Shown here: piece by piece, positions 7,886 to 14,596 of the stretch
Layout: the number at the start of each line of letters is the position of its first letter
Numbering within the stretch: the stretch's first letter is position 1
Assembly: GCA_002405405.1 (NCBI GenBank)
Contig: DHLT01000324.1
Coordinates: forward strand, 1-14,596
Direction: 5' to 3'
Source: Ignavibacteria bacterium UBA4661
GTDB taxonomy: Bacteria > Bacteroidota > Ignavibacteria > Kapaibacteriales > UBA4661
Length of the DNA: 14,596 bases
The notes under the pieces: model-generated
The model's database searches: none
Seen by the model: only the letters and a program-made list of their open reading frames with translations
Told to the model about the DNA's origin: nothing
Program-made: the position numbers and the translations under genes

Positions 7886-8857
7886 CTATCCAATATGTTT
7901 CAATGCCTCACGAACACTGAGTGGTGCCAGAGTGTGGGTTGAAACAAATGTGCGCACACTATCGGGATTGGTGCGAGCATATTGTCGTAGTGCCCAGCCA
8001 ATGGCTTTTTGCAAAAAGAATTCCTGTGAGTCAGCAACACGGAGAATATACTCATAGAGCAATGCTTCGTCAGTTGCTGATTTATATTTGAGCTGAAAAA
8101 TAATGGCAGTGCGTTGCAACCACATATTACCTGAGTTCATCCAGCGTTCTGTCGCAGGGCGGATACGTGAGGGGTATCTTTGAAAATAAGCACCGGTGCA
8201 ATCCGCCAAGCCATCAACACTATCCCACCATGATTTTGTCGTAATACATTCAGCCAGCAGATCTTCCAGAATCTGTTCAATGCGGTCATCAATATGATAT
8301 TGTTTTGAGCGCAAACAATGCTCAACAATATCAATTGCTGTGTATTGATACTCACGATAGGGTAATGCCCACAGAATCCGCACCACAAAAGGCAAATCAT
8401 GTTGCAACGGAACATGATACTGCTTGATAATCTCCGTAAGTGCCATGCGCCGTTCAGGTGACTTAATGCCAAGAAATTCCCATAGATTCCTCATGTATTG
8501 TTTCATTGGCTCGGCATTGTCAGCAGAAGAAAGGGGTTCTAATGTTTGTTGAATAAGTTTAGCATAATCACTGGCAGACAGCACTTGTCGTTGATGATTA
8601 GTGTGCATGGTTTTAATCATTGGATTATCAGGAGTAATAGTCAAGCGTTCTGCTAAATCATCTGTAAAGGAATGTAAAGCAATTGAAACCGAGGAATTAT
8701 TATTCTCTGCAACTGTTTCAATGGGTATTGTTTCGATGAATGTAGTTGATAGTCTACCATGATGGAACAGTGATTGCTCCGATTCTACATCAGGAATCTC
8801 ATCAATAATACTCGCTGTAGGAAAGCGAAAAAAACGATAATACAGGGAACTGCTCAT
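7886..8857 (-). CDS. AlkD-like DNA alkylation repair glycosylase with N-terminal extension
   Basis: AlkD enzymes remove positively charged N3- and N7-alkylated purines using HEAT-like helical repeats and no base flipping. Here the family region spans the last 200-230 residues. It contains MKQYMRNLWEFLGI, then KSWWDSVDGLA, where the second Trp and the Asp of SVD match Trp109 and the catalytic Asp113 of Bacillus AlkD, then WLQRTAIIF with the Arg matching Arg148, and finally FFLQKAIGWALRQYARTNP before the C-terminus. From the ATG at 8857 the protein has 323 residues, about 90 more than the usual 230-240. An in-frame TTG at 8884 extends it further; ATGs at 8620 and 8608 would give a standard 240-244 residue enzyme. 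No start has a clear Shine-Dalgarno, so the extension may or may not be translated. The gene follows two amidohydrolase genes on the same strand, with a 129-bp gap, and is convergent with the large T9SS gene. Confidence 0.88.
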   Translation of the reverse strand: MSSSLYYRFFRFPTASIIDEIPDVESEQSLFHHGRLSTTFIETIPIETVAENNNSSVSIALHSFTDDLAERLTITPDNPMIKTMHTNHQRQVLSASDYAKLIQQTLEPLSSADNAEPMKQYMRNLWEFLGIKSPERRMALTEIIKQYHVPLQHDLPFVVRILWALPYREYQYTAIDIVEHCLRSKQYHIDDRIEQILEDLLAECITTKSWWDSVDGLADCTGAYFQRYPSRIRPATERWMNSGNMWLQRTAIIFQLKYKSATDEALLYEYILRVADSQEFFLQKAIGWALRQYARTNPDSVRTFVSTHTLAPLSVREALKHIG

Positions 8858-8986
8858 AATGAATAAATACGCATGATATGCCAATAATAATGCTGTTGTC
8901 GAACGGTGATGAATGACATTCTAAGGAGCATGCCCGACCTGTATTTATCCGGCATAAATGGCATACTCCCCGAATGATTGCAATTT

Positions 8987-10219
8987 TTACCGTTGATATT
9001 TTTTAATGTATTGGTCGTAGAGGAATTTCTGTTTATTCATCAAATCGATTTTGCGCCCCTTCATGAAGGCATGTTCGATATTGTTGCCAAGCATATCAAG
9101 CGCATCACCAGTAGAAATAAAGAGTGTTGCATCTTTTCCTACAGCCAGTGTGCCCATTGTTTTATCAACACCAAGAATCTGTGCTACGTTAGAGCTGATG
9201 ATTGCAACACCTTGTTCTTTTGGTAAACCATGTGCCACAGCGGTACCAGCTTCAAATGGAACATTCCGCTGCTGCCATGATCCATTCGAGCCAAGACAAA
9301 AGCGAACTCCTGCATTGTGTAAGATAGATGGCGTGCGATATGGCTGGTCAGCGGCTTCACCATTGCGATAGGGCAAACGATGTGTTTTGCGGAGGATGAC
9401 TGATACACCGGCTTGTTTAATATTGTCTGCTATCATCCACGCTTCTGCGCCACCCAAAATAATCGGCGTAATACCGTATTCTTTGGCAAAGGAAATCGCT
9501 TGAAGAATTGCCTTTGCGTCATCTGCTTCGATTATCAGTTTGCGTGTGCCGGCAAAGACAGCACGCATCGCCTCGAGCTTTAGATTTTTCTTGTCTTGTG
9601 GTGCAGAGTTGTAAGCCTTTGCTTCGGCAAAAAATGTTTTTAATCGTGGTACCATTGCCCATGCAATGTGCATGGCAATGTCAGGAGCAAGTACAGCATC
9701 CTCCCAGTTCCATCCATCAAGAGCCATAAGCGAGGACATACCCGCAATCATACCGCCTTGAGGTACGGTCATCGCAGAAAGAACACCATTAAATCGAATT
9801 GTCGGAATGATATGCGAATCAGAGTTGTATGCAACAAGAGCACGTGCATGAGGATTTTCATCACCGACTTCATCATAGTCATTGGTAGAGCGTACCGCTT
9901 GTATTTCTGACAAGCCAAGAATAGAATTTGCTGCAATAAATCCGGGATAAATATGCTTACCTTTAGCTTGAATGCGTTCTGCATTGGCGGGGATCGTGAC
10001 TTCAGTTTCTTTACCGAGAGCGGTTATCACGCCTTTGTCAAAAACAATCGTACCATTATCAATGACCGTTGTGCCATCACCGACATGCAGGGTTGCACCA
10101 ATCAAAGCAATTGGTGTAGCTTGTGGGGTTGAGCGTTGAGGAATTTGCGCAGTCAGTGGAGCAAAGTATGCCAAACCACAAAACGCAAGAGTACATAGAG
10201 AAGAGAAAAGTGTACGCAT
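8987..10219 (-). CDS. Secreted amidohydrolase-family protein lacking metal ligands (probable pseudoenzyme)
   Basis: This 410-residue protein begins with a signal peptide (1-25, cut after LTAQ), so it is periplasmic or surface-located. The frame then shows the composite amidohydrolase fold: small beta-sandwich strands (37-90, with VFDKGVITALG), YPGFIAANS (91-99), a TIM-barrel region, and the C-terminal return GTLAVGKDATLFI (356-368). In active enzymes the first strand ends in PGxIDxHxH; here the two His positions are Asn98 and Ile100. The Asp expected in a T/S-D after the last barrel strand is Asn312 (GSNGSW), and no His-x-Gly is seen in the middle. It therefore probably does not bind the usual metals. 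Such proteins are known next to larger amidohydrolases in Bacteroidota genomes, suggesting a partner role (inference). It starts 99 bp downstream of the 1056-residue amidohydrolase gene and is probably co-transcribed. Confidence 0.88.
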   Translation of the reverse strand: MRTLFSSLCTLAFCGLAYFAPLTAQIPQRSTPQATPIALIGATLHVGDGTTVIDNGTIVFDKGVITALGKETEVTIPANAERIQAKGKHIYPGFIAANSILGLSEIQAVRSTNDYDEVGDENPHARALVAYNSDSHIIPTIRFNGVLSAMTVPQGGMIAGMSSLMALDGWNWEDAVLAPDIAMHIAWAMVPRLKTFFAEAKAYNSAPQDKKNLKLEAMRAVFAGTRKLIIEADDAKAILQAISFAKEYGITPIILGGAEAWMIADNIKQAGVSVILRKTHRLPYRNGEAADQPYRTPSILHNAGVRFCLGSNGSWQQRNVPFEAGTAVAHGLPKEQGVAIISSNVAQILGVDKTMGTLAVGKDATLFISTGDALDMLGNNIEHAFMKGRKIDLMNKQKFLYDQYIKKYQR

Positions 10220-10318
10220 GAGAGAGAAAAAGAAAATTCAAAAGAAAAATTCAAGATATGTAAAACACAAAAGCCAAGGGACAAGGTCATACGAGTGTAT
10301 CCTTATCATTATCTGTAT

Positions 10319-13300
10319 CTACCGTTCAACGGTATCACAATGATAATGGTCGTCCGTAAAGATTCTGCGAACGGGCTTTTGCACGGGCTTGCCTGAACGT
10401 TTTGCATCCAGCAATTTTTGAAGTAAACGTGAACGCTCTGTTTGTGCTCCTGTACGAAGTTGCGCATCGCGTTCGATATCATAATAGCATATACCATCAA
10501 CAAAAGTCTTTTCGGCTTTAGCATAAATTGACAAGGGATTGTCATTCCAGATAACGACATCAGCATCTTTGCCGACTTTTAGGCTGCCCGTGCGATTATC
10601 AATATGAAGCATTTTTGCAGGATTGAGCGTAACAAATTTCAGAGCTTCATGTTGCGGTACATTACCGTATTTGACTGCTTTTGCGGCTTCCTGATTGAGT
10701 CGTCGAGCCATTTCAGCATCATCGGAATTGAACGATGTATTCACCCCAACATAGTTGAGAATCGCTCCATTGTACGGAATTGCATCGATTACTTCAGCTT
10801 TGTATGCCCACCAATCGGAAAAGGATGAAGCACTTGCACCATGTGCCTTGAGTTTGTCAGCAACTTTATAGCCTTCAAGAATATGGGTAAAGGTATTGAC
10901 TGTAAATCCAAATTGCTCGGCGAGGCGCATCAGCATGGTGATTTCTGATTGCACATACGAATGACAGGTAATAAACCGCTTTTTGTTCAAAATTTCTACC
11001 AACGCATCTAATTCTAAATCACGGCGTGGAGTTGGTGTCTGTGCTTGTTGGGCTTTCGTGAGGGTATTAAATTTTTTCCATTCAGCTTCATATTCTTTTG
11101 CACGAGTAAAACCATCAAGAATGGTTTGCTCAACGCCCATACGGGTTTGTGGGTAGCGCACTGTGTTGAAATCACCCCAATGGGCTTGCTTAACATTTTC
11201 ACCAAGGGCAAATTTGATGAAGCCATCAGCATTCTCAAATTTAAGCTGTTCGGGTGCAGAACCCCAGCGAAGCTTGATGAGCGTTGTTTGTCCGCCAATA
11301 GCATTAGCCGAGCCATGGAGAAGATGCGAGGTTGTTACACCGCCTGCAAGTTGGCGATAGATATTCACGTCCTTACTGTTGATAACATCGCCCATGCGTA
11401 CTTCTGAAGTAATCGATTGTGTCCCCTCGTTGATACCATTACTAATCGCTATGTGCGAATGCTCATCAATGATGCCCGGTGTGATGTGCTTACCTTTGGC
11501 ATCAATAATACGAGCAAGCGGTTCAGAAAGATTTTTGCCAATGCGAGTAATACGTCCATTCTGCAAAAGAATATCGGTATTTGTCATGATGGAGTCAGCT
11601 TCTGCCGTCCAAAGTGTACCATTTTTAATGAGAACAGTTTCTTGTTTCGGCAACTCTGTAAAGCCGAAATCATGAAAGGGCAATGGCACTGTGCCGAGCG
11701 TGATGCTTGTCGTATCAGCTGGGGCGGGCTTCGGCTCGAAAAGTTGAGAGCGTGTTGCAGTCCAATTCACCCATGCCGATGATGGCATACGACCTTTGCC
11801 CGACCACACAACGGGTTGTCCAGCAGTAGTCAAGAGTGTGGTGAAATTTTCAGTAGAACCATTGAGTGTTATATCCTGCTTAGATTTTGCATCGGTAGTA
11901 AAGCGAAGATTGACATTGCTGGCATTGCGATCAAGAGTTGCCTTGTATTTTGTTGAGTCACCACTTTTTTGAATATCCACGACAGGTTTGTCGGTAGTAC
12001 CGGAAACAAACAGTGTATAGTTCGCTTGTACATCGCCGGACAATGTTAAGGAATATGTTCCGCGTATATCAACCATGTCGGGCTGCGTTGCATCGTGTTT
12101 GATACCTTGCACCCAATGCTGGTGAATGATGGTTTCTTTCTCAAAAATATCGCCGGAAGCAATAAAGAAACTCGCTACTTTACCTTTTTCAAGTGAACCG
12201 ATTCGGTCATTGATACGCAAGAGCGTTGCCGGTGTCGTAGTCAATGCTGATAGAGCTTTTTCTTTGCTCAAGCCCATACGTACAGCGGTACGAAGGTTTT
12301 CTAGAAAATCAGCTTTGCGTGCAATACCCGCTGAAGTCAGTGCGAAATTTATACCGGCTTTTTCCATCGCTGCGGCATTAGTTGGTGCAAGCTCCCAATG
12401 CTTCATCTCAGGTAGGGTAATGATTTGAGCATCAAAAGGATCTTCGACATCGTATGCTTGCGGATAAACCAATGGAAGAATCAGCGGGGCTTTTGTTTCA
12501 ACAATAGCACGAACATTTTGATACTCGGTACCATTGCCACGAATGATGTATTGAATACCGAATTCATCGCCGACACGATCAGCGCGAAGAATATTTTGGT
12601 CATCTCCGGCATCAAAAATCTGTGGCAATTTTTGCGCGGCAAGGAACGCATCAAGTGTGATATTGTATTCTTGTTTTTGGAGGAATTGATTGTACCACTG
12701 ACCGTCATAATAGAGCTGACGAAGCAGGGCAATAGCACCGGTGAGTGCGCTTGGGTAATCTTGTCGTGATGTGCCTTTGTTGAATGAGTACTGTGCCGAC
12801 GAACGATCTTTGAGAAGAACAATATTTTCTTTGGCATCGGCAAGTGATACCACACAAGCTACGCCACGCGCAATCCCGTCATGTGGGAAAGTTTGGACTG
12901 CGCCAAAACCTGCATTGCGATATTCTGCCGCCTGTGAGAGTGGTGGAGGAATATTCGGTGGAAGATTCGGTGGTACAGGAGGAGCCGGTGGAATTGTAAA
13001 GAGTTGATGCGCATTTTTTTCAGAGCGAATAGCTTGATTCCAATAATATGCACCTTTTTGTTTTGATTCTATTTGCGGTGGACCAAATGTGAATGGTTCA
13101 GGAGGTACTACAGGCATCCCGTACTCTGAATCAATATCAATAAATGACGCATAGATTGTTTTGCCGGTAGCATTGTACACAATGGTTCCAGTAGGAATTG
13201 TTACCGATGTGCCAACGGCTTCAATAATGCCATTGCGAATCAGTAATGTTGCATTATTAACCGTTTGCGCCGGGCTGACAACAATGCGAGCATTGGTGAA

Positions 13301-13489
13301 TGCATAGACTGCAGGTCGTTTATCGTGGACACCATTAACAGGGAACATTTCCTGTGCATGGAGTATGCCAATGCAATGGTGCACAAACAATAGAATTGCT
13401 ACCGATACAAAGCGGAGCAAGCAAGAGGGACAACGATTCATAGAATTTTGGAAGAATGTGGATGAGAGGAGTACAGGAGAATATAACAT
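10319..13489 (-). CDS. Large secreted tandem amidohydrolase, C-terminal module intact
   Basis: This 1056-residue protein has two amidohydrolase modules. A signal peptide fits best from Met17 (ATG at 13441), with cleavage after ILHAQ (46), so the ATG at 13489 may be too early; neither has a Shine-Dalgarno. The N-terminal module (about 60-465) has ASFIDIDSE (114-122) in place of PGxIDxHxH and a TSAG instead of the final Asp, but keeps the return GSLEKGKVASFFIA. A Pro-rich stretch (168-183) lies inside it. A beta-rich domain (about 472-585) links to the second module (about 612-1005), which keeps PGIIDEHSH (His677, His679), LHGSANAIGGQ (724-734), TCHSY (His843), THILEGYK (His869), NSDD (Asp923/924) and GSLKVGKDADVVIW. 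It should be a metal-dependent hydrolase of an amide or cyclic amide, perhaps a peptide-like substrate; the substrate is unknown. It is the first gene of the minus-strand group and diverges from the glycosyltransferase. Confidence 0.92.
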   Translation of the reverse strand: MLYSPVLLSSTFFQNSMNRCPSCLLRFVSVAILLFVHHCIGILHAQEMFPVNGVHDKRPAVYAFTNARIVVSPAQTVNNATLLIRNGIIEAVGTSVTIPTGTIVYNATGKTIYASFIDIDSEYGMPVVPPEPFTFGPPQIESKQKGAYYWNQAIRSEKNAHQLFTIPPAPPVPPNLPPNIPPPLSQAAEYRNAGFGAVQTFPHDGIARGVACVVSLADAKENIVLLKDRSSAQYSFNKGTSRQDYPSALTGAIALLRQLYYDGQWYNQFLQKQEYNITLDAFLAAQKLPQIFDAGDDQNILRADRVGDEFGIQYIIRGNGTEYQNVRAIVETKAPLILPLVYPQAYDVEDPFDAQIITLPEMKHWELAPTNAAAMEKAGINFALTSAGIARKADFLENLRTAVRMGLSKEKALSALTTTPATLLRINDRIGSLEKGKVASFFIASGDIFEKETIIHQHWVQGIKHDATQPDMVDIRGTYSLTLSGDVQANYTLFVSGTTDKPVVDIQKSGDSTKYKATLDRNASNVNLRFTTDAKSKQDITLNGSTENFTTLLTTAGQPVVWSGKGRMPSSAWVNWTATRSQLFEPKPAPADTTSITLGTVPLPFHDFGFTELPKQETVLIKNGTLWTAEADSIMTNTDILLQNGRITRIGKNLSEPLARIIDAKGKHITPGIIDEHSHIAISNGINEGTQSITSEVRMGDVINSKDVNIYRQLAGGVTTSHLLHGSANAIGGQTTLIKLRWGSAPEQLKFENADGFIKFALGENVKQAHWGDFNTVRYPQTRMGVEQTILDGFTRAKEYEAEWKKFNTLTKAQQAQTPTPRRDLELDALVEILNKKRFITCHSYVQSEITMLMRLAEQFGFTVNTFTHILEGYKVADKLKAHGASASSFSDWWAYKAEVIDAIPYNGAILNYVGVNTSFNSDDAEMARRLNQEAAKAVKYGNVPQHEALKFVTLNPAKMLHIDNRTGSLKVGKDADVVIWNDNPLSIYAKAEKTFVDGICYYDIERDAQLRTGAQTERSRLLQKLLDAKRSGKPVQKPVRRIFTDDHYHCDTVER

Positions 13490-13626
13490 GAGCCGAAGTG
13501 ATTTTTCTTCTACCCCAACTTAAGCAATTTCTTTGTCTGCTTCATATCTTGCGTTATGGTGTTGTATTTTTTTTCTGAAAGTATGTGCCATAATATGACT
13601 TTGTTGAATCGGTGGTCTTGGTTTTC
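13490..13626. other. Divergent intergenic region between amidohydrolase and glycosyltransferase genes
   Basis: A 137-bp A/T-rich spacer with the start codons of two divergent genes at either end. It must hold promoters for both. On the plus strand CATAATAT (13589-13596) resembles a -10 box but its nearest TTGTAT is 21 bases away, too far for a standard -35. No palindromic operator is visible. Confidence 0.4.
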
Positions 13627-14596
13627 ATGAAAAATCTTCTCTTTGTAACGTATTATTTTCCTCCGGCGGGGGGACCCGGTGTTCAGCGAGTCCTGAAATT
13701 TATTCAGTATTTACCTGAGTTTGGCTGGAATCCCATTGTTCTTGTCCCCGACAATCCTCAATACCAAGCGTATGACCATTCTTTGGTGGAGCAAGTACCT
13801 GATTCTCTGGCGGTATACCGCGCACCGATCTGGGAGCCGCATGCCATGTATAAGCGGTTTCTAGGCAATGGAAAGCAGAATGCCATTGATGTCAATGTCA
13901 TTAAATCGGAACAGCAACACCGCTCGTTGAAAGAGCAGATTGCTGAATTTATTCGGGCTACATTGTTTATTCCGGATGCTCGCATTGGTTGGAAAATTCC
14001 TGCAGTTGCAAAGGCACATGATCTTGTTCGTGCACATAACATACAAGCAGTGGTATCTTCTTCTCCGCCATACACTTGTTCGCTTATCGCACAGGCTGTA
14101 CAGCGCCATTGCAGTATTCCATGGGTGGCGGATTTTCGTGATCCGTGGACAAATTTCTTGACGACTCCCAAACGTTGGTGGCTGCCGGCTATGATTGATC
14201 GCGCAATGGAGCAGAGAGGCTTTCGTTCTGCCAATGCTGTTGAATGTGCTTGGCAGGGTATTATTGATGATGCTTTGGCAAAGTACCCATTTTTGCCTCG
14301 TGAAAAATTTCATCATATTCCAAATGGTTTCGATGCCACTGATTTTCCGCCAAACTATGCTTCTCATTCACATACAACAGAACGATGGACGATAACATAC
14401 ACCGGTTCGATGTATGGTCGACGTAATCCTCGGTCACTATTTTCAGCATTAGAAATTCTTGCTCAGCGAGGCGGTTTGTCACCCGAGGACGTTGAGATTG
14501 TCGTTGTTGGTCGGTGGGGCAATGATGTTGATGAAATGATGAATCATACCGTATTTGCACCGAGTATTCGTCGTGTTGGCTATGTACCACATCATG
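13627..14596 (+). CDS. GT4-family glycosyltransferase, C-terminal end outside window
   Basis: The frame runs from the ATG at 13627 to the edge and gives 323 residues; usual length for this type is a little over 400, so roughly the last quarter is missing. The N-terminal Rossmann domain opens with LLFVTYYFPPAGGPGVQR (4-21), the glycine-rich acceptor-side loop of GT-B enzymes, followed by LKFIQYLPEFGWNPIVLV. SSPPYT (145-150) and WVADFRDPW (166-174) are hallmarks of this GT4 subgroup. The linker to the donor domain has IPNGFD (231-236), then YTGSMYGRRNP (258-268) and VVVGRWG (293-298). These cytoplasmic enzymes add sugars during exopolysaccharide, O-antigen or glycolipid synthesis; donor and acceptor cannot be told, especially as the donor-binding ExxxE region is cut off. 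It may open a plus-strand polysaccharide cluster beyond the window. No Shine-Dalgarno is visible. Confidence 0.9.
   Translation, partial: MKNLLFVTYYFPPAGGPGVQRVLKFIQYLPEFGWNPIVLVPDNPQYQAYDHSLVEQVPDSLAVYRAPIWEPHAMYKRFLGNGKQNAIDVNVIKSEQQHRSLKEQIAEFIRATLFIPDARIGWKIPAVAKAHDLVRAHNIQAVVSSSPPYTCSLIAQAVQRHCSIPWVADFRDPWTNFLTTPKRWWLPAMIDRAMEQRGFRSANAVECAWQGIIDDALAKYPFLPREKFHHIPNGFDATDFPPNYASHSHTTERWTITYTGSMYGRRNPRSLFSALEILAQRGGLSPEDVEIVVVGRWGNDVDEMMNHTVFAPSIRRVGYVPHH

Noticed and set aside
8943..8959. Perfect 6-bp inverted repeat ATTTAT/ATAAAT around CCGGC downstream of the 410-residue amidohydrolase
   Set aside because: Short and all A/T in the stem, with no T tract after it; expected by chance in this spacer.
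13758..14367. Two overlapping minus-strand frames of 158 and 168 codons at the right edge
   Set aside because: Both lie opposite the GT4 glycosyltransferase, whose motifs are unmistakable in the plus-strand frame.

Overview
The window reads as chromosomal DNA of a bacterium of the Fibrobacterota-Chlorobiota-Bacteroidota group. The main clue is a very large secreted protein ending in a type IX secretion (T9SS) C-terminal sorting domain and carrying several BACON modules, both typical of that group. Weak or absent Shine-Dalgarno sequences before most genes and the paired secreted amidohydrolases fit the same assignment. A lineage near Ignavibacteria or Kapabacteria is possible, but this is inference; there is no rRNA or other phylogenetic marker here.

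Layout, left to right. (1) 1-593, minus: N-terminal part of a protein with a PD-(D/E)XK nuclease-like core, cut by the window edge and possibly a restriction-type enzyme. (2) 665-1180, minus: a small acidic protein of unknown function. (3) 1286-2770, minus: a POT-family proton-coupled peptide transporter. (4) 3061-7794, plus: a 1577-residue exported protein made of a signal peptide, an Asp-box (BNR/sortilin-like) propeller, three BACON domains, a CUB domain, a fourth BACON domain, a dockerin, a cohesin-like domain and a T9SS sorting domain. (5) 7886-8857, minus: an AlkD-type DNA alkylation repair glycosylase with an unusual N-terminal extension. (6) 8987-10219 and 10319-13489, minus: two secreted amidohydrolase-family proteins holding three amidohydrolase modules, only the last of which keeps the metal ligands. 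(7) 13627-14596, plus: the N-terminal three quarters of a GT4 glycosyltransferase, cut by the right edge.

The genes form no single obvious pathway. The two amidohydrolase genes (and perhaps alkD, 129 bp further on) lie on one strand and may be co-transcribed. They encode envelope or periplasmic proteins, and with the peptide transporter and the T9SS surface protein they suggest a cell living on external polymers or peptides. The most unusual item is the 1577-residue protein, which has dockerin and cohesin-like modules in the same chain outside a recognisable cellulosome. The second is the set of apparent pseudo-amidohydrolase modules next to one intact module.

No intergenic stretch exceeds 300 bases. 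No tRNA, rRNA, CRISPR array, insertion sequence or convincing intrinsic terminator was seen.
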